The notes beneath the pieces are model-generated. The model was not told the DNA's origin, made no database searches, and saw only the letters and a list, made by a program, of their open reading frames with translations. Below, piece by piece: positions 50,357-59,744 of a stretch of 64,000 bases of DNA (position 1 is its first letter; every line of letters begins with the position of its first letter). The position numbers and the translations under genes are program-made. Location: NCBI RefSeq assembly GCF_000473065.1, contig NZ_AXAZ01000032.1, positions 1 through 64,000 on the forward strand. The letters run 5' to 3'. The DNA comes from Bradyrhizobium sp. WSM1743. Lineage in GTDB: Bacteria; Pseudomonadota; Alphaproteobacteria; Rhizobiales; Xanthobacteraceae.

Positions 50357-51370
50357 ATGGACGACCTGAAATCAATCATTGGAAAAGTGGCGACCGGCGC
50401 CAGCCTGTCGCGTGACGAAGCCGCTTCCGCCTTCGATGCCATGATGTCCGGCGAGGCCACGCCCTCGCAGATGGGCGGCCTCTTGATGGCACTGCGGGTG
50501 CGCGGCGAGACCGTGGACGAGATCACCGGTGCTGTTGCGGCGATGCGCTCCAAGATGCTGACCGTGACGGCGCCGCCCGATGCCGTCGACATCGTCGGCA
50601 CCGGCGGCGACGGTTCTGGCTCGGTCAACGTCTCGACCTGCGCCGCCTTCATCGTTTCGGGCGCCGGCATGCCCGTGGCCAAGCACGGCAACCGCGCGCT
50701 GTCGTCGCGCTCGGGCGCCGCCGACGTGCTGGCTTCGCTCGGGGTGAAGATCGATCTCAAGCCGGAGCAGGTCGGACGCTGCGTGCGCGAATGCGGCATC
50801 GGCTTCATGTTCGCCCCCGCCCACCATCCCGCCATGAAGAATGTCGGCCCGACCCGGGTCGAGCTTGCGACGCGCACGATCTTCAATCTGCTCGGCCCCC
50901 TGTCCAATCCGGCCGGCGTGAAGCGGCAGATGGTCGGCGTGTTCTCAAGGCAATGGGTGCAGCCGCTGGCGCAGGTGCTGAAGAACCTCGGCTCGGAATC
51001 CGCCTGGGTGGTGCACGGCTCCGACGGTCTCGACGAGATCACCCTCACCGGCCCGACCTTCGTCTCCGCGCTCCACAATGGCGAGATCCGGAATTTCGAG
51101 GTGACGCCGGAGGAAGCCGGGCTCTCGCGTTGCGAGGCTGGTGCGCTCAAAGGCGGTGACGCCGATGCCAATGCGATCGCGCTGCAAAGCGTGCTCGACG
51201 GCAAGCCGAGCCCGTATCGCGACGTGGCGCTGATCAACGCCGCCGCCGCGCTGGTCGTGGCCGGCCGCGCCAAGGACCTCAAGGAAGGCGTCGTGATCGG
51301 CGCCCGCTCCATCGACAGCGGCGCGGCCAAGGCGAAGCTGAAGCACCTGGTCACGGTCTCCAACAGCTGA
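50357..51370 (+). CDS. trpD: Anthranilate phosphoribosyltransferase
   Basis: Second step of tryptophan synthesis: anthranilate + PRPP. 337 residues. PRPP-binding [40 protein letters not shown] and [17 protein letters not shown]. Starts 14 bases after ppiD; trpC starts 8 bases after its end. No trpE or trpG is adjacent; a separate, possibly fused TrpEG elsewhere would be needed. Confidence 0.96.
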   Translation: MDDLKSIIGKVATGASLSRDEAASAFDAMMSGEATPSQMGGLLMALRVRGETVDEITGAVAAMRSKMLTVTAPPDAVDIVGTGGDGSGSVNVSTCAAFIVSGAGMPVAKHGNRALSSRSGAADVLASLGVKIDLKPEQVGRCVRECGIGFMFAPAHHPAMKNVGPTRVELATRTIFNLLGPLSNPAGVKRQMVGVFSRQWVQPLAQVLKNLGSESAWVVHGSDGLDEITLTGPTFVSALHNGEIRNFEVTPEEAGLSRCEAGALKGGDADANAIALQSVLDGKPSPYRDVALINAAAALVVAGRAKDLKEGVVIGARSIDSGAAKAKLKHLVTVSNS

Positions 51371-51377
51371 ATTGCGC

Positions 51378-52199
51378 ATGTCCGACATACTGACCAAGAT
51401 CGAGACCTATAAGCGCGAGGAGATCGCGGCAGCGAAGCGGACACGTCCGCTCTCCGCCGTGGAGGCGCATGCCAAGGCTGCCTCCGCGCCGCGTGGCTTC
51501 CTGCGTGCGATCAAGAGCAAGCTTGCCGATGGCGACTACGCCCTGATCGCCGAGATCAAGAAGGCCTCGCCCTCCAAGGGTCTCATTCGCGCCGATTTCG
51601 ACCCGCCGGCCCTCGCAAAAGCCTATGAGGCGGGTGGCGCCGCCTGCCTTTCGGTGCTGACCGACACGCCGTCGTTCCAGGGCCATCTCGATTTCATGGT
51701 GGCGGCGCGCGCGGCAACGTCGCTGCCGGTGCTGCGCAAGGATTTCATGTTCGACACCTATCAGGTGGTCGAGGCGCGCGCGCATGGCGCCGACTGCATC
51801 CTGATCATCATGGCAGCGCTCGATGACGCCGCTGCCAGGGATATCGAAGATGCTGCCATCGCCTGTGGCATGGATGTGCTGATCGAGATCCACGACCGCG
51901 CCGAGCTCGACCGGGCGCTGAGGCTGCGGTCGCCGATGATCGGCGTCAACAACCGCAATTTGCGCACCTTCGAGACCACACTGGCGACCAGCGAGGCGCT
52001 GGCACCGCTGATCCCCGGTGACCGGCTGATGGTCGGCGAGAGCGGTATCTTCACGCCAGAAGATCTCGCCCGGCTCGAGCGCGTCGGCATGTCGACGTTC
52101 CTGGTCGGCGAGAGCCTGATGCGACAGGCCGACGTCACCGCGGCGACCCGCGCACTGCTCGCGCGCGAGACGACGGCGCGCGCGACGGGCACCCGCTGA
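51378..52199 (+). CDS. trpC: Indole-3-glycerol-phosphate synthase
   Basis: 273 residues from ATG 51378. Converts CdRP to indole-3-glycerol phosphate. Catalytic residues in [42 protein letters not shown] and [10 protein letters not shown]. No phosphoribosylanthranilate isomerase fusion (that would be TrpC-F). Directly before moaC, which starts one base after its stop. Confidence 0.97.
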   Translation: MSDILTKIETYKREEIAAAKRTRPLSAVEAHAKAASAPRGFLRAIKSKLADGDYALIAEIKKASPSKGLIRADFDPPALAKAYEAGGAACLSVLTDTPSFQGHLDFMVAARAATSLPVLRKDFMFDTYQVVEARAHGADCILIIMAALDDAAARDIEDAAIACGMDVLIEIHDRAELDRALRLRSPMIGVNNRNLRTFETTLATSEALAPLIPGDRLMVGESGIFTPEDLARLERVGMSTFLVGESLMRQADVTAATRALLARETTARATGTR

Positions 52200-52200
52200 C

Positions 52201-52719
52201 ATGGCGCGCAAGCCTGCGAAGACGAAGGCGGCCAAATCCAAGGCCGGCCCCGCCCTCACCCATATCGGTGCCTCCGGCGAGGCGCGGATGGTCGACGTCT
52301 CGGACAAGCCCGCGACCGAGCGGCTCGCGGTCGCGGAAGGCCGCGTCGTCATGACCAAGGCAACGCTCGACCTGATCGTGTCCGGCAACGCCAAGAAAGG
52401 CGACGTGCTCGGCACCGCGCGCATCGCCGGCATCATGGCCGCCAAGCGCACTTCCGAGCTGATCCCGCTCTGCCATCCACTCGCGCTGTCGAAGGTCACG
52501 GTCGACATCGAGCCGGACGCAAAACTGCCGGGCTGCCTCGTTCGCGCCAGCGTGAAGGTCACGGGCCCGACCGGCGTCGAGATGGAGGCGCTCACGGCCG
52601 TCTCGGTCGCCTGCCTCACCATCTACGACATGATCAAGGCGGTCGAGCGCGGCGTGCGCATCGAGGGCATCCATCTGGTCGAGAAGCTCGGCGGCAAGTC
52701 CGGCCATTACCGCGCCTGA
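52201..52719 (+). CDS. moaC: Cyclic pyranopterin monophosphate synthase
   Basis: 172 residues; second enzyme of molybdopterin synthesis. [14 protein letters not shown] start motif, [13 protein letters not shown], and [20 protein letters not shown] with [11 protein letters not shown]. The N-terminus has a Lys-rich extension ([14 protein letters not shown]). Coupled to trpC with one base between them. In related genomes moeA follows; here 7 kb intervene. Confidence 0.97.
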   Translation: MARKPAKTKAAKSKAGPALTHIGASGEARMVDVSDKPATERLAVAEGRVVMTKATLDLIVSGNAKKGDVLGTARIAGIMAAKRTSELIPLCHPLALSKVTVDIEPDAKLPGCLVRASVKVTGPTGVEMEALTAVSVACLTIYDMIKAVERGVRIEGIHLVEKLGGKSGHYRA

Positions 52720-52895
52720 AGCGCGCTTGCTTCAACGAACCACTCTTGCGCGGCGCACATCGATTGCCTTTGTGCGCAGCCATTTACGTTGCGTTAACCG
52801 CGATTCCTAACTTTGCCTCCACACCGTTCCCGTAAACCAACGGATGTTATCGGGGCCAAGAATTGATCCTGAGGTGTGCACGGCAATGACCCAGC
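52720..52895 (+). other. Leader region before the GGDEF-EAL gene
   Basis: 176 bases containing the probable promoter. A 13-codon open frame (ATG 52886, stop 52925) has the only good ribosome site (GAGGTG, 9 bases before it) and overlaps the start of the next gene. Confidence 0.45.
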
Positions 52896-55628
52896 ATGAT
52901 GACGAGATTCGGCAGTCGCCTCTTTGACCAGGCCTTCGTGCGCAGCGGACCGATCCGCTGGCTGGTGGTAGGCGGCACGCTGCTGATCGCGGCCATCGCC
53001 ATAGGTTCGGTCCTGATGGCGCAGAACTTCCGGGAGCGGGCGCTGCGCAACTCCGGCCGCGAGCTGGAAAACACCGTGCTGCTGCTCGCGCACCATTTCG
53101 ATCAGCAATTGCAGGATTTCGCGGTCATCCAGAAGGATTTCGTCGATCACGTCCGCGCGATCGGCATCGCGAGCGCGGATGACTATCGCAAGCGCCTCTC
53201 CGGGCAGGACATCCATCGGATGCTGCGCTCGAAAATCGAGGCGCTGCCCTACATGGGCGGCGTCAACGTCATCGATGCCGACGGCAATCTGATCAACTCG
53301 TCGACAGCGTGGCCGGCCCCCAAGGTGAATCTTGCCGATCGCGCCTATTTCCGCACCTTCAAATACGACCCCTATTCGCCCGATGTCCTGATCGAGCCGC
53401 TGCACAGCCGCATCTCCGGCGCCTGGACCATCCTGATCATTCGCAAGATCGTAGGCCCGAACGGCGAATTCATGGGCGTGGTCGGGCGCGGCATCGAGCC
53501 CGCCAATTTCGAGAAGTTCTTCGAGTCCGTCGTGCTCGGCGAAGGCGCGACGATCTCGATGCTGCATCGGGACGGCACGCTGCTCGCCCGCTATCCCCAT
53601 TCCAGCGAATTGATGGGACGGAATTTCAAGACCGGCCCGTTCGAGCAGCAGCGGGTCTTCGGGCTCGATCATTTCGCCGGACGCTTCATGAGCCCGGTCG
53701 ATGGCGAGGACCGCCTGATCGCCTCGCACGCCCTGCCCCACTTCCCGATCCTGATGATGGCCACCACGACACGCGCGGCGGCCCTGACCGACTGGCGTGA
53801 GCAGATCGGCATCCTGATCTCGGTCGCCGCCTCTTCGGCACTCGCCATCGCCGGCGTGCTGATCGCGATTGTGCGCAAGCTGCTGGAGCAGCACCGCCTG
53901 TCGCGCGAACGGCTGACGCTGGAGAAGCAGCGTCTCGACCGCGCCGTCAACAACATGACCCAGGGCTTGCTGCTGTTCGGCGCAGACCAGCGGCTCGTGG
54001 TCTGCAACCAGCGCTACATCGACATGTACGGACTGTCGGCAGAGATCGTGAGGCCCGGCTCCAGCTTCCACGACATTATTGCCCATCGCAAGACGACCGG
54101 CTCGTTCACCGGCGACGTCGATCAGTATGTCGAACGCGTGCTGCGCGACATTCATGTACGCAATTCCATGGTGGTGGACACCGCGGACGGCCGCTCGATC
54201 CAGGTCCTCAACGAACCGCTCGCGGACGGCGGCTGGGTGGCGACGCACGAGGACGTTACCGAGCGCCGGCGCATCGAGGAGCGCATCACCCACCTCGCCC
54301 ATTACGACGCGCTGACGGACCTGCCCAACCGCGCCATGTTCCACGAGCATCTGCGCCACGAGCTAGCTGCGGTCGGCGGCGGCGAACAGATCGCGGTGCA
54401 TTACATCGACATCGACGAGTTCAAGGGCGTCAACGACGCGCTCGGCCATCTCGTCGGCGACGAGCTGTTGAAATCGGTCGCGGCGAACCTCCGCCGCTGT
54501 GCGGGCCCGGCGGACTTCGTGGCGCGGCTCGGCGGCGACGAATTCGCCATCGTCCAGAGCGCGGTGACGTCGCTGGACCAGGTCGACGAGCTCGTTGCGC
54601 GGGTCTTCGAATCCATCCGCAGGCCGTTCGACTGCATGGGCCACCATCTCACCACCGATGCCAGCATCGGCATTGCGCTCGCGCCGGAACATGGCACGGC
54701 GCTGGACCAGATCCTGAAGAACGCAGACATGGCGATGTACGCGGCCAAGTCGGCCGGACGCCGCACCTACCGCTTCTTCGAGCCGGACATGGACGCCAAG
54801 GTCCGCGAGCGCCGCCAGCTCGAGAGCGACCTGCGCCACGCCATCGTCCAAGGCGGGCTCGAAGGCGGGCTCGAGGTCTATTACCAGCCCTGCCTCGGCC
54901 TCAAGGACGATCGCATCACCGGCTGCGAGGCGCTGGTGCGCTGGCGCCATCCCGAGCGCGGCTGGGTCTCGCCGGCCGAATTCATCCCGATTGCCGAGGA
55001 CACCGGCCTGATCAACGAGATCGGCGAATGGGTGCTGGCGACCGCCTGCCGCGACGCAGCAACCTGGCCCGACGACATCCGCCTCGCCGTCAACGTCTCG
55101 CCGGTGCAGTTCAAGAGCGGCACGCTGGCGCTGAAGATCATGGCGGCGCTCGCCGCGTCGAACCTGCCGGCGAGCCGGCTCGAGCTCGAGATTACCGAGG
55201 CGGTCCTGATCCGCGACGACGATGCCGCGCTCGCGATCCTGCACCAGCTCCGCGCCATCGGCGTGCGCATCGCGCTCGACGATTTCGGCACCGGTTACTC
55301 ATCCCTGAGCTATCTGCACCGCTTCCCCTTCGACAAGATCAAGATCGACCGCTGTTTCGTCGACGACATCGTCCGCCCCGACGGCTCCGCCAGCATCGTT
55401 CAGGCCGTCGTCAATCTGGCGGCCGCCCGCCGCATGACCACCACGGCCGAGGGCGTTGAGACCGAGGAGCAGCAGCGCCTGCTTCGCACGCTCGGCTGCT
55501 CCGAGATGCAGGGCTATCTGTTCAGCGCCGCCAAGCCGGCCGACAAGATGCTGGAGCTGTTCGCGCTGCATCGCAGCCGGCTCGCCCGACGCGAAGGCAG
55601 CGAGAGCCGCCGCCGTGAGGCGGGTTAG
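52896..55628 (+). CDS. Membrane diguanylate cyclase/phosphodiesterase (CACHE-PAS-GGDEF-EAL)
   Basis: 910 residues. Membrane helix about 20-42; periplasmic double-CACHE sensor about 50-300 (SGQDIHRMLRSKIEALPYMG, LADRAYFRTF, VGRGIEPANFEKFF); second helix about 305-325 (IGILISVAASSALAIAGVLI); PAS-like domain about 345-460; GGDEF domain with intact G546-F550 motif in RLGGDEFAIV (predicted active, c-di-GMP synthesis); EAL domain with E678 in CEALVRW and DDFGTGYSSLSYL (predicted active). Both activities appear possible. The start at 52896 is close to, but not well placed after, a ribosome site (see leader). Ends at a strong bidirectional terminator. Confidence 0.92.
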   Translation: MMTRFGSRLFDQAFVRSGPIRWLVVGGTLLIAAIAIGSVLMAQNFRERALRNSGRELENTVLLLAHHFDQQLQDFAVIQKDFVDHVRAIGIASADDYRKRLSGQDIHRMLRSKIEALPYMGGVNVIDADGNLINSSTAWPAPKVNLADRAYFRTFKYDPYSPDVLIEPLHSRISGAWTILIIRKIVGPNGEFMGVVGRGIEPANFEKFFESVVLGEGATISMLHRDGTLLARYPHSSELMGRNFKTGPFEQQRVFGLDHFAGRFMSPVDGEDRLIASHALPHFPILMMATTTRAAALTDWREQIGILISVAASSALAIAGVLIAIVRKLLEQHRLSRERLTLEKQRLDRAVNNMTQGLLLFGADQRLVVCNQRYIDMYGLSAEIVRPGSSFHDIIAHRKTTGSFTGDVDQYVERVLRDIHVRNSMVVDTADGRSIQVLNEPLADGGWVATHEDVTERRRIEERITHLAHYDALTDLPNRAMFHEHLRHELAAVGGGEQIAVHYIDIDEFKGVNDALGHLVGDELLKSVAANLRRCAGPADFVARLGGDEFAIVQSAVTSLDQVDELVARVFESIRRPFDCMGHHLTTDASIGIALAPEHGTALDQILKNADMAMYAAKSAGRRTYRFFEPDMDAKVRERRQLESDLRHAIVQGGLEGGLEVYYQPCLGLKDDRITGCEALVRWRHPERGWVSPAEFIPIAEDTGLINEIGEWVLATACRDAATWPDDIRLAVNVSPVQFKSGTLALKIMAALAASNLPASRLELEITEAVLIRDDDAALAILHQLRAIGVRIALDDFGTGYSSLSYLHRFPFDKIKIDRCFVDDIVRPDGSASIVQAVVNLAAARRMTTTAEGVETEEQQRLLRTLGCSEMQGYLFSAAKPADKMLELFALHRSRLARREGSESRRREAG

Positions 55629-55656
55629 GTCTTCGAGGCAGCGCCACAAACGAATT

Positions 55657-55686
55657 CGCCCGGGAGTGGTCATCCACGCCCGGGCG
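55657..55686. terminator. Bidirectional terminator
   Basis: CGCCCGGG-A-GTGG-TCAT-CCAC-G-CCCGGGCG, a long GC stem with a single internal mismatch, between convergent ends of the GGDEF-EAL gene and ctpA. Short T/A stretches on both sides make it act on both strands. Confidence 0.72.
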
Positions 55687-55708
55687 ATTGTCTGGAGGTC
55701 GCAAGGAA

Positions 55709-57046
55709 TTAGTTCGGAACCGCAGCCTTCGTCGCGCGCTTGGCGGCGACCGCATTCGCGGTGACGCCATGCAGGAAGTCATAGGCCGAGTGCAGGGCCT
55801 TGTCGTCCTTCTCTTCCGGCGGGACGTAGGACTGCGATCCGGTCTGCTCGGTGCCGTCGGCGGCTTGCAGATGCCCGCGCATCTGGGACTCCGCCATGGT
55901 GTCCATCCGGCCCTTCAGCTCGGGCGGCACGTCCTGGAGGATCTCGATATCGGGCGCGATGCCCTGGGCCTGGATCGAGCGGCCTGATGGCGTGTAGTAG
56001 CGCGCCGTGGTCAGCGCCAGCGCGCCATTGCCGGCGCCGAGCGGAATGATGGTCTGCACCGAGCCCTTGCCGAACGAGCGCGTGCCGATGATCGTCGCAC
56101 GCTTGTGATCGTGCAGTGCACCGGCCACGATCTCCGAGGCCGAGGCCGAGCCGCCGTTGATCAGCACCACGAGCGGCTTGCCCTTGGTGAGATCGCCGCC
56201 ATGCGCGGTGAAGCGCTGGGTCTCCTCCGGATTGCGGCCGCGGGTCGAGACCACCTCGCCACGCTGCAGGAAGGCGCTCGAGACCGACACGGCCTGGTCG
56301 AGCAGGCCGCCCGGATTGTTGCGCAGATCCAGCACGTAGCCTGCGAGCTTCTCCGGCGAGACCTGCTTGGAGATCGACGCGATCGCCTTCTTCAGCCCAT
56401 CGGTGGTCTGCTCGTTGAAGGAGGTGATCCGGATATAGCCGATGTCGCCGTTCTCGACGTGGAAGCGCACGGGGCGCACATGGATGATCTCGCGCGTGAT
56501 CGCGACATCGAGCGGCGCGTCCGCGCCCTTGCGCACGATGGTCAGCTTGGTCTTGGTGTCGACCGGTCCCTTCATCTTGTTGACCGCCTGCTCGAGCGTC
56601 ATGCCCTGCACGGCCTCGCCGTCGATCTTGCTGATGAGGTCGCCGGACATGATGCCGGCCTTGGACGCCGGCGTGTCGTCGATCGGCGAGACGACCTTGA
56701 CCAGGCCGTCCTCCATCGTGACCTCGATGCCGAGGCCGCCGAACTCGCCGGAGGTGGTCTCCTGCATCTCGGTCCAGGCCTTGGCGTTCATGTAGCGCGA
56801 ATGCGGATCGAGCGAGGTCACCATGCCGGTGATCGCACCCTCGACCAGCTTGGCATTGTCAGGCTTCTCGACATAGCTGGCCTTGACGCGCTCGAACACC
56901 GCGCCGAACAAGTTGAGCTGGGAATAGGCATCATCCGCGCTCGCTGCCGCCCGTGCCGCCCATACTCCGCCGTGCGGGCTCGCTACCAGAAGGGTCAGAC
57001 ACGCTCCGGTGAGCGCGCCCAGGGGGAACAGCAGGTTTTTCCGCAT
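55709..57046 (-). CDS. ctpA: S41 carboxy-terminal processing protease
   Basis: 445 residues from ATG 57046 (signal peptide NLLFPLGALTGACLTLLVAS). PDZ domain (SGDLISKIDGEAVQGMTLEQ), then S41 catalytic part: IRITSFNEQTTDGLKKAIAS, LVVLINGGSASASEIVAGAL with nucleophile Ser, and catalytic Lys in TRSFGKGSVQTI. Periplasmic protease of the CtpA/Prc group, cleaving C-termini of exported proteins. A start at 57112 is in frame but signal sequence favours 57046. Convergent with the GGDEF gene. Confidence 0.93.
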   Translation of the reverse strand: MRKNLLFPLGALTGACLTLLVASPHGGVWAARAAASADDAYSQLNLFGAVFERVKASYVEKPDNAKLVEGAITGMVTSLDPHSRYMNAKAWTEMQETTSGEFGGLGIEVTMEDGLVKVVSPIDDTPASKAGIMSGDLISKIDGEAVQGMTLEQAVNKMKGPVDTKTKLTIVRKGADAPLDVAITREIIHVRPVRFHVENGDIGYIRITSFNEQTTDGLKKAIASISKQVSPEKLAGYVLDLRNNPGGLLDQAVSVSSAFLQRGEVVSTRGRNPEETQRFTAHGGDLTKGKPLVVLINGGSASASEIVAGALHDHKRATIIGTRSFGKGSVQTIIPLGAGNGALALTTARYYTPSGRSIQAQGIAPDIEILQDVPPELKGRMDTMAESQMRGHLQAADGTEQTGSQSYVPPEEKDDKALHSAYDFLHGVTANAVAAKRATKAAVPN

Positions 57047-57366
57047 GGATGAGGTAGCCTTTTGCTTGGCGGTTCTCTTGGGACTTGACTCTTGGGGCTT
57101 GGGAAGCGCCATGCAAATGGCGATCCAGCCCGCTTCTCACAATACCATTCCGGTTTCTTCAAGGCCGGGATGCCGTCCTGGCGGCTACGCCGGAGAAATC
57201 CCTTCGCCTTGGGCTAAACTTTTGGCAACGTTCCGAAACTGTGTCGCGCAAAGCGGAAACCGGTCGGGCCGTCCACGCCTCGCAGCTATGCGATTTTAGG
57301 ATGGTTTTGGAGGACCAGACGCGATAGGCGATGGCGATAAGACTTCAAATTCTCGGGAGGACAACG
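57047..57366. other. Intergenic region, ctpA / hydroxyacid oxidase
   Basis: 320 bases between the divergent ctpA and the oxidase gene. It holds their promoters; the oxidase has an excellent ribosome site (GGGAGGACAACG before ATG 57367). I see no clear operator or repeat. Confidence 0.35.
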
Positions 57367-58500
57367 ATGAACGAAGCGCCCCGCATCCGGCCGGAACGGA
57401 ACGTCGAACTCGGCGCCAGCAACGAGCCGTTCCAGAATCTGCACGAGTTCATCCGGAAAGCGCGCGCCAACCTCAATCAGAATGCCTGGGACTACATCGT
57501 CGGCGCCGCCGAGACCGAGACCACGATGCGCCGCAACCGCATGGCGCTGGACGAGATCGCCTTCCGCCCGCGCGTGCTGCGCGATGTCCGCAAGGTCGAT
57601 GGTTCCGTCGAGCAGCTCGGCCGCAGGATGCGTCTTCCGGTCGTGCTCGCCCCGGTCGGCGCCCTCGAGATCTTCGATCCGGACGGCGCAGCAAGCGTGG
57701 CACGCGCCGCCGGCACCTTCGGTGCGGCACACATGCTGAGCTCGGTATCCGAGCCCGGCCTCGAGAAGACCGCCGAGGCTGCTCCCGACGCGCTGCGGCT
57801 CTATCAGCTCTATGTCCGCGGCGACGATGCCTTCGTCGCCGATGTCGTCAGCCGGAGCGAGAAGAACGGCTACGCCGCCTTCTGCCTGACCGTCGACACC
57901 GCCCATTACAGCCGTCGTGAACGTGACATCGCCAAGCGCTACGTTCGCGAGAGCCGCCTGCGCGCCACCGGCGGCGATTTCCAGAAGGGCCTGGAGTGGC
58001 GGACCGTGAAGATGATCAAGGACAAGTTCAGGATTCCGCTGATCCTCAAGGGCATTGCCACCGCCGAGGACGCAGAGATCGCAGTCGATCACGGTGTCGA
58101 ATGGATCTACGTCTCCAACCATGGCGGCCGGCAGCTCGACCACGGCCCCGGCGCCATGCATGTGCTGCCGGAGATCGTCGATGCGGTGAAGGGCCGCGCC
58201 AAGATCATGGTCGATGGCGGCTTTTGCCGCGGCACCGACATCGTCAAGGCGATCGCGGCGGGCGCGGACCTCGTCGGCATCGGCCGGCTGCAATGCTGGG
58301 CGCTGGCGGCCGCCGGGGAAGCCGGAGTCACACGGATGCTGGAGCTGCTGGAGGACGAGGTGCTGCGCTGCCTTGGCCTCCTGGGCGCCACCTCATTCGC
58401 CGAGATCAACAAATCCTGCCTGCATCCGGCGACCGCCACCAACGCACCCAGCGTGTTCAGCGCGTTCCCGCTGTTCGACCATGAACCATACCGCTACTGA
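57367..58500 (+). CDS. FMN-dependent alpha-hydroxyacid oxidase (lactate oxidase-like)
   Basis: 377 residues from ATG 57367 with GGGAGG ribosome site. TIM-barrel FMN enzyme: IYVSNHGGRQLDHGPGA with catalytic His, YQLYVRGDD and LTVDTAHYSRRERD. Family oxidises L-lactate, glycolate, mandelate or related acids using FMN; oxygen or membrane electron carrier cannot be decided. HAD phosphatase follows 29 bases later and may be co-transcribed. Confidence 0.9.
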   Translation: MNEAPRIRPERNVELGASNEPFQNLHEFIRKARANLNQNAWDYIVGAAETETTMRRNRMALDEIAFRPRVLRDVRKVDGSVEQLGRRMRLPVVLAPVGALEIFDPDGAASVARAAGTFGAAHMLSSVSEPGLEKTAEAAPDALRLYQLYVRGDDAFVADVVSRSEKNGYAAFCLTVDTAHYSRRERDIAKRYVRESRLRATGGDFQKGLEWRTVKMIKDKFRIPLILKGIATAEDAEIAVDHGVEWIYVSNHGGRQLDHGPGAMHVLPEIVDAVKGRAKIMVDGGFCRGTDIVKAIAAGADLVGIGRLQCWALAAAGEAGVTRMLELLEDEVLRCLGLLGATSFAEINKSCLHPATATNAPSVFSAFPLFDHEPYRY

Positions 58501-58529
58501 GTTGCTGATACTGAAGTGAAAAGCACGCA

Positions 58530-59153
58530 ATGACATCGCTCACTCCCGGCAGCGCCGATGCGCTGCTGTTCGACCTCGGGCGCGTGGTGCTCGACATCGA
58601 CTTCTCCAAGGCGATCGCCTGCTGGGCGGGGCATGCCGGCTGCCAGCCCGAAGCCATCGTCGCGCGCTATGTGCGTGACGAGGCCTATCGGCTGCACGAA
58701 GTGGGCAAGATCAGCGACGAGGACTATTTCGCCTCGCTGCGTGCCTCGCTCGGAATCGGCATCTCGGACGCGCAGTTCCTGGAAGGCTGGAATGCGATCT
58801 TCGCAGGTGAGATGCCTGATATCGCCGAGCTGCTGCCGCGCGCGGCGAAGCAGATGCCGCTCTATGCCTTCTCCAACACCAATCGACCGCACGTGGATTA
58901 TTTCTCGAAGGAATATGCCGTCCTGCTCGGCCATTTCCGCGAGCTGTATTTGTCGTCCAGCATCGGCCTGCGCAAACCGGATGCGGAAGCTTTCGACCAT
59001 GTCGTCGCGGCGATCGGCGTGCCGGCGGAGCGCATTGTATTCTTCGATGACCTCGCCGAGAACATCGAGGGAGCGCGGGCGCGCGGCTTGAAGGCCGTGC
59101 ATGTCACGTCGCCGCGCGATGTCGGGAACGCACTAAAGGCGCTGGGCATCTGA
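58530..59153 (+). CDS. HAD-IA phosphatase, YihX-like
   Basis: 207 residues. HAD motif I LFDLGRVVLDIDF (the second Asp position is Gly, as in the YihX group), motif II FSNTNRPH, motif III IGLRKPDAEAFDHV, motif IV FFDDLAENIEGAR. The YihX family dephosphorylates sugar phosphates such as alpha-glucose-1-phosphate; the exact substrate here is unknown. In a short unit with the hydroxyacid oxidase. Confidence 0.88.
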   Translation: MTSLTPGSADALLFDLGRVVLDIDFSKAIACWAGHAGCQPEAIVARYVRDEAYRLHEVGKISDEDYFASLRASLGIGISDAQFLEGWNAIFAGEMPDIAELLPRAAKQMPLYAFSNTNRPHVDYFSKEYAVLLGHFRELYLSSSIGLRKPDAEAFDHVVAAIGVPAERIVFFDDLAENIEGARARGLKAVHVTSPRDVGNALKALGI

Positions 59154-59189
59154 GGCCAGCAGGTCGCCGCGAGAAAGCCCTGCGCGGCG

Positions 59190-59263
59190 GTTCCCGGAAC
59201 TAAATTTTGCCCAAGATGAGGAACCCAATCACTTTGTGCATTTTTGTACTGAGTTCCCGGAAC
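59190..59263. promoter_or_regulatory. Pair of GTTCCCGGAAC palindromes
   Basis: The 11-base palindrome GTTCCCGGAAC occurs at 59190-59200 and 59253-59263, before a run of tiny genes. GGAAC resembles a general-stress (EcfG) -35 element, but no CGTT/GTT at the right spacing follows, so it is more likely a dyad for a repressor. Confidence 0.4.
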
Positions 59264-59321
59264 GGAATACCACCTTCCGGACTCAAGAGTCCGTTGGGAC
59301 TTCTACATCGGATTCATCGAC

Positions 59322-59528
59322 GTGCTGGGCAAAACCTATCTCACCAAGCAAGCCTCTCTCCTGCTTGAATTCGCTAAAACCACCTCGGATTCTGACCTTT
59401 CCGCCAAGCTGATCAGCAAGGCGGCCGACCTGAAATCGCAGGCAGATCCGCTGCCCGACAAGGATCAAGGTCCCAAAGCTCCCGACGTCACACACGACGA
59501 CGGCCCGGACCGACCAAGCGGGAGTTGA
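59322..59528 (+). CDS. Small helical hypothetical protein
   Basis: 68 residues from a GTG (MLGKTYLTKQASLLLEFAKT). The frame has a stop just before 59253, so longer forms are limited. N-terminal 45 residues are amphipathic helix (ASLLLEFAKTTSDSDLSAKL), the C-terminal 20 Asp/Pro/Lys-rich. Resembles short Bradyrhizobium proteins of unknown role. A tiny membrane ORF follows 3 bases after its stop. Confidence 0.5.
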   Translation: MLGKTYLTKQASLLLEFAKTTSDSDLSAKLISKAADLKSQADPLPDKDQGPKAPDVTHDDGPDRPSGS

Positions 59529-59531
59529 CCG

Positions 59532-59624
59532 ATGCTGGCCGTGGCACTCGTCCTCCTCGTGCTCGCCATGGCCATCCTCGTGCCGGTCTGTCTCGCCTTC
59601 CGGATCATGCCCCGGCGGACGTGA
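59532..59624 (+). CDS. Tiny single-helix membrane protein
   Basis: 30 residues: MLAVALVLLVLAMAILVPVC followed by LAFRIMPRRT, one strong membrane helix with a basic C-terminal end. It has a GGGAG ribosome site and starts 3 bases after the stop of the upstream small gene. Too small for homology by eye; real membrane microproteins look like this. Confidence 0.45.
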   Translation: MLAVALVLLVLAMAILVPVCLAFRIMPRRT

Positions 59625-59744
59625 GCTCCCTCCTCCACAGGGAGATCACGCAGGATCATCCTGCCTGCTGCTATGCCTCGCGCCCGCACTCGGCTAGAAC
59701 TCTCGCCGCCCCTTTGCCGATGTGCTCAGCAGGAGTTTCCGCCC

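Noticed and set aside
48471-50375. 634-codon minus-strand frame opposite ppiD
   Set aside because: Shadow of ppiD; the plus-strand frame has a clear membrane anchor and parvulin domain.
59190-59300. EcfG general-stress promoter
   Set aside because: GGAAC is present, but no GTT at 16-19 bases downstream.
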